Below are positions 7,735 to 15,337 of a stretch of 32,886 nucleotides of DNA, piece after piece. This DNA comes from Streptomyces poriferorum (GTDB lineage: Bacteria > Actinomycetota > Actinomycetes > Streptomycetales > Streptomycetaceae), in the NCBI RefSeq assembly GCF_019399235.1, contig NZ_JAELVH010000039.1:1-32886 (forward strand), read 5' to 3'. The position numbers and the translations under genes are program-made. Under the pieces are notes generated by a model. It searched no databases. It was given only the letters and a program-made list of their open reading frames with translations, and was not told the DNA's origin. How positions within the stretch are numbered: position 1 is the first letter of the stretch; each line of letters opens with the position of its first letter.

Positions 7735-8916
7735 TCAGGAGATGGCCGCTCCCACGGTGTCGCGGATGACGAGGCAGGCGGCGCCCCGGGCCCAGAGGTC
7801 GTGGCGGGCGGGGTCGACGTGGATGTCGCAGTCGGTGGCCGCGGTGGAGAACGCCTGGGCTTGCATCGCCTCGCTCATGTGCGGGCCGAACAGGTCGTAG
7901 GCGACCGCGCCTTCGCCGGCGATGATGATTTTCTGCAGGTTGAGCAGGTTGCACATGCCGGCCACGCCTCTGCCGAGGGCGGTGCCGGCTTCGGCGAAGG
8001 CGGATCGGGCCACGGTGCGGGCCGCCCCGGCTTCGCCTCGCGCGAGCTCGATGGCGTCGGTGATCGTGTCGCAGGGAAATCCGCCGTCTGCGAGGTGGCG
8101 CAGGATGGCGCGGTCGCCCGCCAGGGCTTCGAGGCAACCGCGTCGGCCGCAGCTGCACATGGGTCCGGAGGGGTCCAGGGGAAGGTGGCCGAGTTCGCCC
8201 GCGAGTCCGGTGGCGCCGGAGAACAGGGCGCCGTCCAGGAGCAGGCCGCAGCCAATGCCGGGGCCGACGGTGACCACGGCGAAGGAATCGATGTCGCGGC
8301 CTTCGCCGAACCAGCGTTCGGCGACGACCAGGGTGTTGACGTCGTTGTTGACGACCACCGACAGCCCGGTCGCTTCCCGCAGGGGCCCGGCCACGTCGAC
8401 CTTGTTCCAGTCGAGCAGGGCCGAGTAGCGGCAGATCCCGGCTGCCGAATCGACGTGGCCGCTGACCCCGACGCCGAGGCCGAGCACCCTGTCCGCCGCT
8501 TCGGGCGCCTCTGCGAGGAGCCTGCCGGTCAGGGAGGCGGCGGCGGACAGGGCGGTCTGGGGGGTGCAGTCGGCCAGGGGCTCTTCGTCCCGGGCCAGGA
8601 CGTTGGCCGCCATGTCGGTGACGACGCCAAAGACCCGCCCGGGGGCGATCTTCATGCCGACGACCACGTGCTTGTCGGGATTGACGTGCAGCATCTTCTG
8701 CGGCCTGCCCCGCCCCTGGGCAACCGGGTCGCTCTCACGCAGGTAGTCATGCTCGAGCAGCGGCGGCAGCATGCGGGTGACAGAGGAGGGCACGAGGCCC
8801 AGGCGCTGGGCGAGCTGGGTGCGCGAGATGGGTCCTGCGGTGAGCACGGTCGCGAAGATCTCCGCCCTGGTCTGCTCACTGACAAGCTCCGAGAACCGGA
8901 TCTTGGACGGGCTCAT
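7735..8916 (-). CDS. ROK-family transcriptional repressor
   Basis: This 393-residue regulator has an N-terminal winged HTH (about residues 10-70; ISRTQLAQRLGLVPSSVTRMLPPLLEHDYL) fused to a sugar-kinase-like ROK domain. The ROK signature GELGHLPLDPSG is followed by the zinc-binding C-x-C-x4-C cluster CSCGRRGCLEA, intact here. The probable sugar site is GLGVGVSGHVD plus NNDVNTLVVAE. Such proteins usually repress sugar-catabolism genes until their sugar binds. It lies directly upstream of the GH13-importer operon on the same strand and is probably its local regulator, possibly also acting on the dextranase promoter. GGAGG precedes two adjacent start codons, GTG (8919) and ATG (8916); I give the ATG, with a 9-base spacing. 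Confidence 0.9.
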   Translation of the reverse strand: MSPSKIRFSELVSEQTRAEIFATVLTAGPISRTQLAQRLGLVPSSVTRMLPPLLEHDYLRESDPVAQGRGRPQKMLHVNPDKHVVVGMKIAPGRVFGVVTDMAANVLARDEEPLADCTPQTALSAAASLTGRLLAEAPEAADRVLGLGVGVSGHVDSAAGICRYSALLDWNKVDVAGPLREATGLSVVVNNDVNTLVVAERWFGEGRDIDSFAVVTVGPGIGCGLLLDGALFSGATGLAGELGHLPLDPSGPMCSCGRRGCLEALAGDRAILRHLADGGFPCDTITDAIELARGEAGAARTVARSAFAEAGTALGRGVAGMCNLLNLQKIIIAGEGAVAYDLFGPHMSEAMQAQAFSTAATDCDIHVDPARHDLWARGAACLVIRDTVGAAIS

Positions 8917-9377
8917 CACGCGGTGCCTCCAGGTAGTGGTCTGTCAGGGCCGTTGCATCAAGTTCAGCGCCATCGAACCCGATGCGGGTGGCGAGGGCTT
9001 CCCGTATGCGCGGGGCCGGTACTGCCAAGCGTTGCAGAGATCGTCATCGCGCCTCCTGCGGCTGGGACGCCGTCGACCTGTGGAAGTCGGCGTCGCTACT
9101 TATGACGGGAGTGTGTCCCGCAGCCTTTAAGTGCGTCAAGGAAGAAAACATCGCGTTACGCAACCGTGATGGCCCACTCCAACCGGACGCTCGTAGTCGC
9201 TTCGCGTCTTTTGCGCATCTTGTTATGCACACGCTGGCCCCATAGGTCGAAGAATCCTGTTCATTTCATTGACACGAGGAAGAAATGACGGGAAGTTAAC
9301 CGGCAACCGGGGCGGAGCCAGGGCCTGTTGGGTCACAGGTCGCCGCCACATCGGCAGCCCCTCACCCCTCGGGGCGG

Positions 9378-9410
9378 GCAGGACCGGTTCGCTCCGCTCG
9401 CAGGACCGGT
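9378..9410. repeat. Direct repeat GCAGGACCGGT x2, spaced 22 bp
   Basis: Identical 11-mers at 9378-9388 and 9400-9410 start 22 bp apart, about two helical turns, upstream of the dextranase gene. The phasing would place two bound proteins on the same DNA face. An activator or repressor site is possible, but no regulator can be named. Confidence 0.35.
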
Positions 9411-9558
9411 GTCCTGTGCTCCTGGCCCTGCGAATGATCCCCGCGTGGACTCCGTCAGCCGGCTCCCCCAAAGAGAGACGAACCGCCGACCAGGACGAGT
9501 GCCGCACCCCGGTCAGCCCCGGCAACGGGCGACCGCATGCACCGATGACTCCGCCACA

Positions 9559-9580
9559 CAGCTGTTCCAGCTGTTCCAGC
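9559..9580. repeat. Tandem 9-mer CTGTTCCAG repeats near the dextranase leader
   Basis: The unit CTGTTCCAG occurs twice in a row, flanked by a further CAG, about 70 bases before the start codon. It could be a binding site or simple-sequence slippage in the leader. The stretch is not inside a gene. Confidence 0.3.
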
Positions 9581-9650
9581 GGTGTCCGTGCCCGCCCCCG
9601 GGCGGGCGCCCTGGGGCCATGCCCCGACTCATCAAGGAGAGGACATCATC

Positions 9651-12026
9651 ATGCCCGCAGGAAGACTGCGACGGCTCAACCCGCTGGCGGCCATCGCCGC
9701 CGGCCTGGCCTTGGCGCTCGCCGGAGCCGTCATGCCGGCCAGCGCTCTGACTTCGGTCACCCCCCTGCCTTCGGGCCGGCTCGTCCCCGCGGCAGCTCTT
9801 GCCGCCGCGGCCTCGGCACCCGTGGCGGGAGCGGCGGGAGAGACCGCGAACAGCGAGCAGCTGCAGACCTGGTGGCACGACAACCACGAGTTCAACACGA
9901 GCAGCCCGGTGGGCGGTGACAAGGTGCGGCGGTCCTCCTTCTACGACGTGAAGGTCGCCACGGCCGCGGCGCCGACTACGAAGTACGACTCGTTCGCGTA
10001 CATGAGCATCCCCCGCAGCGGCAAGGGAAAGATCGGCTACACCAAGGAGGACGGCGCGGAGTTCTCCGCCTCGGCGAACCTCACCATGAGCTGGTCGTCG
10101 TTCCAGTACACGGCCGACGTGTGGGTCGACGTGTCACTGCGCACCGACCAGAGCATCTCCTCGGCCGACCAGGTCAAGATCAAGCCGAGCAGCTTGAACT
10201 TCGACAAGGAGCTGGTCAACAGCAAGACCGTCCGGGTCAAGGTGCCCTACAGCTCGAAGGGCTACCGGTTCTCGGTCGAGTTCGACCCGCAGCTGTACAC
10301 GGCGTACAACGACATGTCCGGCCCGGCCAACGACGCCGGGAAACTGACCACCACCGGCGGCGGCAATAACCGGGCCATCCACACCGAGCCCCGTAACTCG
10401 ATGATGATCTTTGCCGAGCCGACGCCGACCGGCGCGGAGAAGGAACGGCTGATCCCCACCGCCGCGTCGGGGAGCATCCACTACCCCGAGCCCGGCCAGG
10501 TCACGAACCTGAACAACATCAGCCAGGACATCATCTACTTCCGCCCGGGCACCTACACCATGGGCTCGAAGTACCACGCGGTGCTCCCGGCCAACGTCAA
10601 GTGGGTCTACCTGGCACCCGGCGCGTACGTGAAGGGCGCCTTCCGCTTCTTCCATGACACCCAGGGCCTGTACAAGGTGACCGGGTACGGAGTCCTCTCC
10701 GGTGAGCAGTACGTCTACGAGGCGGACACCAACAACAACTACGACCACCTCAGCGGGGCGTCGAACTGTCACGCCTCCTGCGTGAAGATGCTCCAGTTCC
10801 AGTCCGCCGACGCCCAGCAGTACCTCGATCTGCAGGGTGTGACGATCAACGAACCGCCGTACCACTCGTTCGTCGTCTACGGCAACGAGCAGACCTTCCA
10901 GATGCGCGTCGACAACTACAAGCAGGTCGGCTCCTGGTACTGGCAGACCGACGGCATCGAGCTCTACCGCGGCAGCACCATGAAGAACACGTTCTTCAAC
11001 GCCAACGACGACGTCCTGAAGATGTACCACAGCGACGTCAACATCGATAACACCGTCATCTGGAAGAACGAGAACGGCCCCGTCATCCAGTGGGGCTGGA
11101 CCCCCCGCAACATCGACAACGTCCGGGTGACCAACACCCACGTCATCCACAACCGGATGTACTGGAAGGACGTCAAGTACAACACCTGCATCCTCAACTC
11201 CTCCTCCCACTGGGAGGACATGGGGTCCACCACCAAGGGCGACCCCAACACGAAGGTCCAGAACATGACCTTCGAGAACATCACCGTCGAAGGCCAGACC
11301 AACTGCGCGATCCGCGTCTTCGCGCTCTCCAGCACCGAGAACATCCACGTCAAGAACCTGAAGATCGACAGCTGGAACGGCCTCGACCCGGGCAGCCAGG
11401 TCAGCCTCCTCAAGCGCTACACCAACACCGCCGGCCAGAAGGTCACCCTGGGCAACGAGACGGCCCAGAGCAAGGGCCTCAAGCTCGAGAACTACACCGT
11501 CGGCGGCACCGTCATCAACAAGTCCGGCACCAACTGGGGAGCGGACCAGCCCGGCCGCCTCGGCTTCGACGCGGAGACCTGGGACAACTGGAACGCCTGG
11601 GGCGCCGGCGGCAACCCCACCCCTGACCCTGAACCGAGCACGGGCTCCGGTCGGATCGTCAACGGCGGCAACACCAAGTGCATCGACCGCGCCGCAGCCG
11701 GTACGGCCAACGGCACCGCGATCCAGCAGTGGACCTGCGCCAACACAGCCTCGATGACGTGGACGCTGGACGGCCAGCAGCTCAAGTCCGGCGGCAAGTG
11801 CCTGGACGTCGAAGGCGGCGCCACCGCCAACGGCACCAAGGCACACCTGTGGGACTGCGGCGGCTGGGACAGCCAGAAGTGGGCCTTCCAGTCCAACGGC
11901 ACCCTGAAGAACCTCAAGTCCGGTCGCTGCCTCGATGTCGAGGGCCAGAGCACTGCCAACGGTGCCCGCCTCCACCTGTGGGACTGCAGCACCTGGGCCA
12001 GCCAGAAGTTCAGCCTCACCGCCTAG
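9651..12026 (+). CDS. Secreted GH49 dextranase with C-terminal CBM13 (ricin-B) domain
   Basis: This 791-residue secreted enzyme is predicted to cut internal alpha-1,6 bonds of dextran. After a signal peptide (about 1-37) comes the GH49 N-terminal beta-sandwich, with the family hallmarks TWWHDNHEFNT and YDSFAYMSIPR, then a right-handed beta-helix with VKWVYLAPGAYVKGAF and YGVLSGEQYVYEA. These closely follow the fungal (Penicillium minioluteum) dextranase as I remember it. The three catalytic aspartates are present: Asp434 in WQTDGIELY and Asp453-Asp454 in NANDDVLKMY. A Pro-rich linker near 660 leads to a ricin-B lectin module (about 670-791) with three QxW-type repeats (SMTWTL, SQKWAF, SQKFSL), probably for holding polysaccharide. 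The ATG at 9651 has AAGGAGAGG seven bases upstream. A hairpin follows the stop. Confidence 0.93.
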   Translation: MPAGRLRRLNPLAAIAAGLALALAGAVMPASALTSVTPLPSGRLVPAAALAAAASAPVAGAAGETANSEQLQTWWHDNHEFNTSSPVGGDKVRRSSFYDVKVATAAAPTTKYDSFAYMSIPRSGKGKIGYTKEDGAEFSASANLTMSWSSFQYTADVWVDVSLRTDQSISSADQVKIKPSSLNFDKELVNSKTVRVKVPYSSKGYRFSVEFDPQLYTAYNDMSGPANDAGKLTTTGGGNNRAIHTEPRNSMMIFAEPTPTGAEKERLIPTAASGSIHYPEPGQVTNLNNISQDIIYFRPGTYTMGSKYHAVLPANVKWVYLAPGAYVKGAFRFFHDTQGLYKVTGYGVLSGEQYVYEADTNNNYDHLSGASNCHASCVKMLQFQSADAQQYLDLQGVTINEPPYHSFVVYGNEQTFQMRVDNYKQVGSWYWQTDGIELYRGSTMKNTFFNANDDVLKMYHSDVNIDNTVIWKNENGPVIQWGWTPRNIDNVRVTNTHVIHNRMYWKDVKYNTCILNSSSHWEDMGSTTKGDPNTKVQNMTFENITVEGQTNCAIRVFALSSTENIHVKNLKIDSWNGLDPGSQVSLLKRYTNTAGQKVTLGNETAQSKGLKLENYTVGGTVINKSGTNWGADQPGRLGFDAETWDNWNAWGAGGNPTPDPEPSTGSGRIVNGGNTKCIDRAAAGTANGTAIQQWTCANTASMTWTLDGQQLKSGGKCLDVEGGATANGTKAHLWDCGGWDSQKWAFQSNGTLKNLKSGRCLDVEGQSTANGARLHLWDCSTWASQKFSLTA

Positions 12027-12034
12027 CCACCTGA

Positions 12035-12070
12035 TCGCGGGTGGCCACCACCCCAGCGGGCCACCCGCGA
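12035..12070 (+). terminator. Strong hairpin after the dextranase gene
   Basis: The perfect 12-bp arms TCGCGGGTGGCC (12035-12046) and GGCCACCCGCGA (12059-12070) enclose a 12-base loop, eight bases past the stop codon. No U-tract is present. It may reduce rather than stop read-through into the DoxX gene 54 bases further on. Confidence 0.7.
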
Positions 12071-12123
12071 CCAGGCCCAGCAGCACCCCAACCCCTCCTC
12101 CCCCGCAGAAAGGCATGCCGCAC

Positions 12124-12558
12124 ATGCCAGCAGCCAGGTTCGAACAGCCCATCCTGAGCCTCTTCCGCATCGTGACCGGCCTGCTCTTCGCCTGCCACGG
12201 AGCCGCCACCCTCTTCAACGTCCTGGGCGGCCCGCACGGCGAGATGCCCAGCACCGGGCAGTGGCCCAGCTGGTGGGCCGCGGTGATCCAGCTGATCGGC
12301 GGAGCACTCGTGCTGATCGGACTGAGCACGCGCACGGCAGCACTTCTGTGCTCCGGGTCCATGGCCTACGCCTACTTCGTCAACCACCAGGGCGACGGGC
12401 TGCTCCCCATCGAGAACGGTGGCGAGAGCGCCGCGCTGTTCTGCTGGGCCTTCCTGCTCATCGCCGCCCTCGGCCCCGGCCAGTGGTCCCTGGCCGCCCT
12501 GCTGAACCGGCTCGCGCGCCGGCGAGAGGAGGTGAGCACCCACCTGAGCAACGCCTGA
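12124..12558 (+). CDS. DoxX-family membrane protein (first copy)
   Basis: This small integral membrane protein of 144 residues has four hydrophobic segments (ILSLFRIVTGLLFACHGAATL; WWAAVIQLIGGALVLIGL; TAALLCSGSMAYAYFV; ALFCWAFLLIAALGPGQWSL) and an Arg-rich cytoplasmic tail. The R-x-x-x-G-LLF-x-x-H-G start and GPG-x-WSL end are typical of DoxX. Family members are quinone-linked or redox-associated membrane proteins, for example a subunit of thiosulfate:quinone oxidoreductase and the mycobacterial oxidoreductase complex with SodA. It lies 80 bases before the secreted monooxygenase, with a second DoxX on the other side. The ATG at 12124 is placed about ten bases after AAAGG; the ATG at 12115 would be too close. 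Confidence 0.85.
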   Translation: MPAARFEQPILSLFRIVTGLLFACHGAATLFNVLGGPHGEMPSTGQWPSWWAAVIQLIGGALVLIGLSTRTAALLCSGSMAYAYFVNHQGDGLLPIENGGESAALFCWAFLLIAALGPGQWSLAALLNRLARRREEVSTHLSNA

Positions 12559-12639
12559 CCGCATCACAAGCTGTCATGTGCACCTAAATCACTGGTCGGG
12601 GTCGGCCTGTGATCTCCACACACACGGAGGAAGAGCACC

Positions 12640-13293
12640 ATGAACCGCATACCCGCAACGCTGTCCCGCGCCGTCGCGCTGAGCTCCGCCGTACTGGCCA
12701 CCGCCCTCCTGGGCGTCATCCAGGCACCGACGGCCTCCGCACACGGCACCGTCATCACCCCCGAGACCCGCAACTACGGCTGCCTGCAGCGCTGGGGCTA
12801 CACCGAGCCCAACGAGTCCCAGGACCCCATGTGCTACCGCACCTACCACGAGAACGCGAACGCCATCGGCGCGTGGAAGGCCGTCTACGCCAACAACACC
12901 GGCGACAACTACAAGCAGGTCATCCCCAACGGTCAGATCTGCAGCGCCGGCGGCCAGGGCGAGACGAACTACCGTCCCCTCGACCGCCCCGGACCGTGGA
13001 AGATGACCAACATCGGCTCCGACTTCACCATCGACCTCTACGACGAGGCACGACACGGCGCGGACTGGCTCGAGGTCTACGTCACCAAGCAGGGCTTCAA
13101 CCCGGAGTACCAGCTGATCGGGTGGGACGACCTCGAGCTGGTGAAGAAGACCGGCAGGTACCCCTACCAGCCGCACTACGTCACGGACGTCAGCACCTCC
13201 GGCTACAGCGGACGCCACGTCGTGGTGACCGTCTGGAAGGCATCGCACATGGACCAGAAGTACTTCCTGTGCAGCGACGTCAACTTCAGCTGA
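12640..13293 (+). CDS. Secreted AA10 lytic polysaccharide monooxygenase
   Basis: This single-domain copper enzyme of 217 residues oxidatively cleaves polysaccharide chains. Signal peptide cleavage after ASA would expose His35 as the mature N-terminus (HGTVITPETRNYGC), and the second copper ligand is His139 in DEARHGADWLEVYVTK, forming the histidine brace. The axial Phe lies in DQKYFLCSDVNF. Four cysteines (NYGC, PMC, QIC, FLC) fit two disulfides. From memory it resembles the single-domain Streptomyces AA10s active on cellulose and chitin, e.g. ScLPMO10B; no dextran-active AA10 is known to me. It carries no binding module. It sits between two DoxX genes and downstream of the dextranase, so it may act on a mixed polysaccharide matrix or on alpha-glucan. 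GGAGG precedes the ATG. Confidence 0.93.
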   Translation: MNRIPATLSRAVALSSAVLATALLGVIQAPTASAHGTVITPETRNYGCLQRWGYTEPNESQDPMCYRTYHENANAIGAWKAVYANNTGDNYKQVIPNGQICSAGGQGETNYRPLDRPGPWKMTNIGSDFTIDLYDEARHGADWLEVYVTKQGFNPEYQLIGWDDLELVKKTGRYPYQPHYVTDVSTSGYSGRHVVVTVWKASHMDQKYFLCSDVNFS

Positions 13294-13311
13294 CCGGGAC
13301 CGGCTAACCCG

Positions 13312-13346
13312 GGGCCCCGCAGGAGGCACTGCCCTCCGCGGGGCCC
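13312..13346 (+). terminator. Hairpin after the AA10 gene
   Basis: The arms GGGCCCCGC (13312-13320) and GCGGGGCCC (13338-13346) pair perfectly, with a smaller GGAGG/CCTCC pairing inside the loop. The structure starts 19 bases after the AA10 stop codon and precedes the second DoxX gene by about 100 bases, so it probably marks the end of a transcript. Confidence 0.65.
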
Positions 13347-13448
13347 TTCCCCGTACGAAGAACCAGGGGCCCGGGCCGGCGGACAACCACCGCAGTCAGG
13401 TGCCCAGCAGCCAGCACCCGTGATCGTCTCCAGCGGAGGAGATTGTCG

Positions 13449-13973
13449 ATGACCAGCACTTCCCACCACCGCCAGCCCGCCGAAAGCCCTGCCCCCGACG
13501 ACCGGGCACCCGCCCCGGCGCTGGGCCTGCGGCAGACCCTGGGAAGCCGTGCAGCGGGCCACGCCCACCGCTACACGCGGATCAGCACCCTCGTGCTGCG
13601 CGTCTGCATCGGACTGGTCTTCTGCTGGTTCGGCGCCCTGAAGTTCTTCCCCGGCGCGAGCGCGGCCGAGGACTTCGCCATCAGCGCCATGACCGAATTG
13701 ACCATGGGGTTCATCCCCGACCCGCTCTGCCTGCTCCTGCTCGCGGTTCTGGAGACGGGCATCGGGCTCGCGTTCCTGACCGGTTTCCTGCTCCGCTGGG
13801 CCCTGGCAGCATTCTTCCTCCACATGGCCGGAGTCTTTCTCTCGCTGCTCGTACTGCCGGACGCCGCCTGGCACACCGCGGCTGTCCCCACCCTCGAAGG
13901 CCAGTACGTCATCAAGAACATCGTCCTGGTCGCCGCCGGCCTCCACATCGCCGCCGGCGAACTCACCCCCTGA
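13449..13973 (+). CDS. DoxX-family membrane protein (second copy)
   Basis: This 174-residue membrane protein starts with about 45 polar, Pro-rich cytoplasmic residues and then has four hydrophobic segments, including LVLRVCIGLVFCWFGALKFFPG and LLLAVLETGIGLAFLTGFLL. The pattern WFGALKFFPG followed by an ExGIG segment fits the DoxX/DoxX-like superfamily (some related proteins are filed under DUF417). It is clearly different in sequence from the first copy, so this is a pair of paralogues and not a recent duplication. The ATG at 13449 is eight bases after GGAGGA; a TTG at 13443 is in frame but too close. The ATPase gene follows 47 bases downstream, probably in the same transcript. A redox role supporting the secreted monooxygenase is inference only. 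Confidence 0.82.
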   Translation: MTSTSHHRQPAESPAPDDRAPAPALGLRQTLGSRAAGHAHRYTRISTLVLRVCIGLVFCWFGALKFFPGASAAEDFAISAMTELTMGFIPDPLCLLLLAVLETGIGLAFLTGFLLRWALAAFFLHMAGVFLSLLVLPDAAWHTAAVPTLEGQYVIKNIVLVAAGLHIAAGELTP

Positions 13974-14020
13974 CCGGCCCTCTCTTCTCCCGCCAAGCGC
14001 GACTCGCACCAGGAGCACCC

Positions 14021-15337
14021 GTGGGCAGCACCATTACCCTGCACAACCTCGCCAAGACCTACTCCAACGGACAGAGGGCCGTGCACCAGCTCTCTCTGAC
14101 CGTCCAGGACGGGGAGTTCCTCGTACTGCTCGGCCCATCCGGATGCGGCAAGTCCACCCTGCTGCGCATGATCGCCGGCCTGGAAACCATCAGCGGGGGC
14201 GAGCTGCACCTCGGCGGAAGGATCGCCAACGATCTCCAGCCGAGCGAACGAGACATCGCGATGATCTTCCAGAGCTTCGCGCTCTACCCCAACATGACCA
14301 CAGCGCAGAACATCGGCTTTCCCCTCGCGGTCCAGAAACAGGACCCCGACCAGGTGAGGGCACACGTGCAGTCCGTCGCCCAGACCCTGGGCATCGACCA
14401 CCTCCTGAACCAGATCCCCGGCCGGCTCTCCGGCGGAGAGCGCCAGCGCGTCGCCATGGGCCGCGCAGTGGTACGGCGCCCCTCGGTCTTCCTGATGGAC
14501 GAGCCGCTCTCCAGCCTCGACGCCCGGCTGCGGGCCCGCCTGCGCACCGAAATGCTCGCGGTCACCCGCAGCACCGGTGCGACGACCATCTACGTCACCC
14601 ACGACCAGGCCGAAGCCATGGCGCTCGGCGACCGGGTGGCAGTCATGCGCGACGGAGTCCTTCAGCAGGTCGACACCCCCCGCACCCTCTACGCACTGCC
14701 CGCCAACGCCTTCGTCGCCTCGTTCGTCGGCACACCGAGGATCAACCTGCTGCACGGCACGGTGTACGCCCCCGTCGACGGCGTCATGGCGCTCAACGTG
14801 GGGGCCCAAAAAATCACACTCTCCTACCCGCTCACGCATGACCACCAGATGCTCCGCGTCTTCCAGGGACAGCCGCTCCTCATCGGACTGCGTCCCGAAG
14901 CCCTCCGCATAGCCGACAAGACACACGCCACCGCCTTCGAACGAGCCATGACCGGGGTCGTCGAGCACACCGAGTTCCAGGGCCACGAAGCGCTGCTCCA
15001 CCTCTCACTCGGCGGACAGCAGGCCGACGTACCGGCCCAGCTCTCCGACCACATACCCCACCACCCGGCCCGCACAAGCGCCGCCGACGTCCTGCGGCAA
15101 CTCCGCCGCCGCATCGGCGCCTTCGGCCGCCACCCCGCGCTCCCCGGCGCCACAGAGCCTCCGGCGCAGTCCCCTCCCCGCAAGGGCATCGGAGAACTCG
15201 TCATCCGCGATGAACCGGGCGCCGGTCATCGAAGAGGCCAGCACATCCCCCTCCTCATCGACGTACGCAACCTGCTCGTCTTCAATGCACGCGGCGAACG
15301 CATCAGCCCCGACCCCACCCAAGTGCCGCAACTCTGA
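14021..15337 (+). CDS. MsiK/UgpC-type ABC sugar importer ATPase
   Basis: This cytoplasmic ATPase of 438 residues energises CUT1 sugar importers. Walker A is GPSGCGKST, the Q-loop IFQSFALYPNM, the ABC signature LSGGERQRVAMGRA, Walker B VFLMDEPLSSLDAR, and the switch His is in VTHDQAEAMALG. The C-terminal TOBE/OB region starts near residue 240 (VASFVGTPRINLL), as in MalK/MsiK. It is about 60 residues longer than usual: a Pro/Arg-rich stretch (roughly 350-410) interrupts the last OB strand before LLIDVRNLLVFNARGE. Since the dextran importer operon has no ATPase gene, this one could make the cassette independent of the host's MsiK. The GTG start follows AGGAG by five bases. Confidence 0.88.
   Translation: MGSTITLHNLAKTYSNGQRAVHQLSLTVQDGEFLVLLGPSGCGKSTLLRMIAGLETISGGELHLGGRIANDLQPSERDIAMIFQSFALYPNMTTAQNIGFPLAVQKQDPDQVRAHVQSVAQTLGIDHLLNQIPGRLSGGERQRVAMGRAVVRRPSVFLMDEPLSSLDARLRARLRTEMLAVTRSTGATTIYVTHDQAEAMALGDRVAVMRDGVLQQVDTPRTLYALPANAFVASFVGTPRINLLHGTVYAPVDGVMALNVGAQKITLSYPLTHDHQMLRVFQGQPLLIGLRPEALRIADKTHATAFERAMTGVVEHTEFQGHEALLHLSLGGQQADVPAQLSDHIPHHPARTSAADVLRQLRRRIGAFGRHPALPGATEPPAQSPPRKGIGELVIRDEPGAGHRRGQHIPLLIDVRNLLVFNARGERISPDPTQVPQL

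Larger units (their letters stand above)
8920..9650. other. Divergent regulatory region between the ROK repressor and dextranase genes
   Basis: This 731-bp stretch has no convincing gene; its short open frames show no family resemblance or coding-like composition. It must hold the promoters of the ROK gene (minus) and the dextranase gene (plus). Visible elements are a TTGACA at 9269-9274 facing the dextranase without an obvious -10, paired GCAGGACCGGT repeats, and a tandem 9-mer near the dextranase leader. GGAAGTTAACCGG at 9291-9303 weakly resembles the candidate operator before the GH13 gene. Confidence 0.6.

Noticed and set aside
5718..7769. 683-residue plus-strand frame across the GH13 gene
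   Set aside because: Composition (Val/Gly/Glu-rich, no motifs) is that of an antisense shadow; GH13 signatures are on the minus strand.
8982..9245. 87-residue plus-strand frame in the ROK-dextranase gap
   Set aside because: No ribosome site, no family pattern and mixed composition; treated as non-coding regulatory DNA.
10134..12362. 742-residue minus-strand frame across the dextranase gene
   Set aside because: Val/Asp/Gly/Leu-rich antisense shadow; dextranase motifs on the plus strand are unambiguous.
12640..13293. AA10 protein as a simple chitin-binding protein
   Set aside because: The N-terminal His after the predicted signal cleavage and the second His complete a copper-binding brace, so a monooxygenase is more likely.
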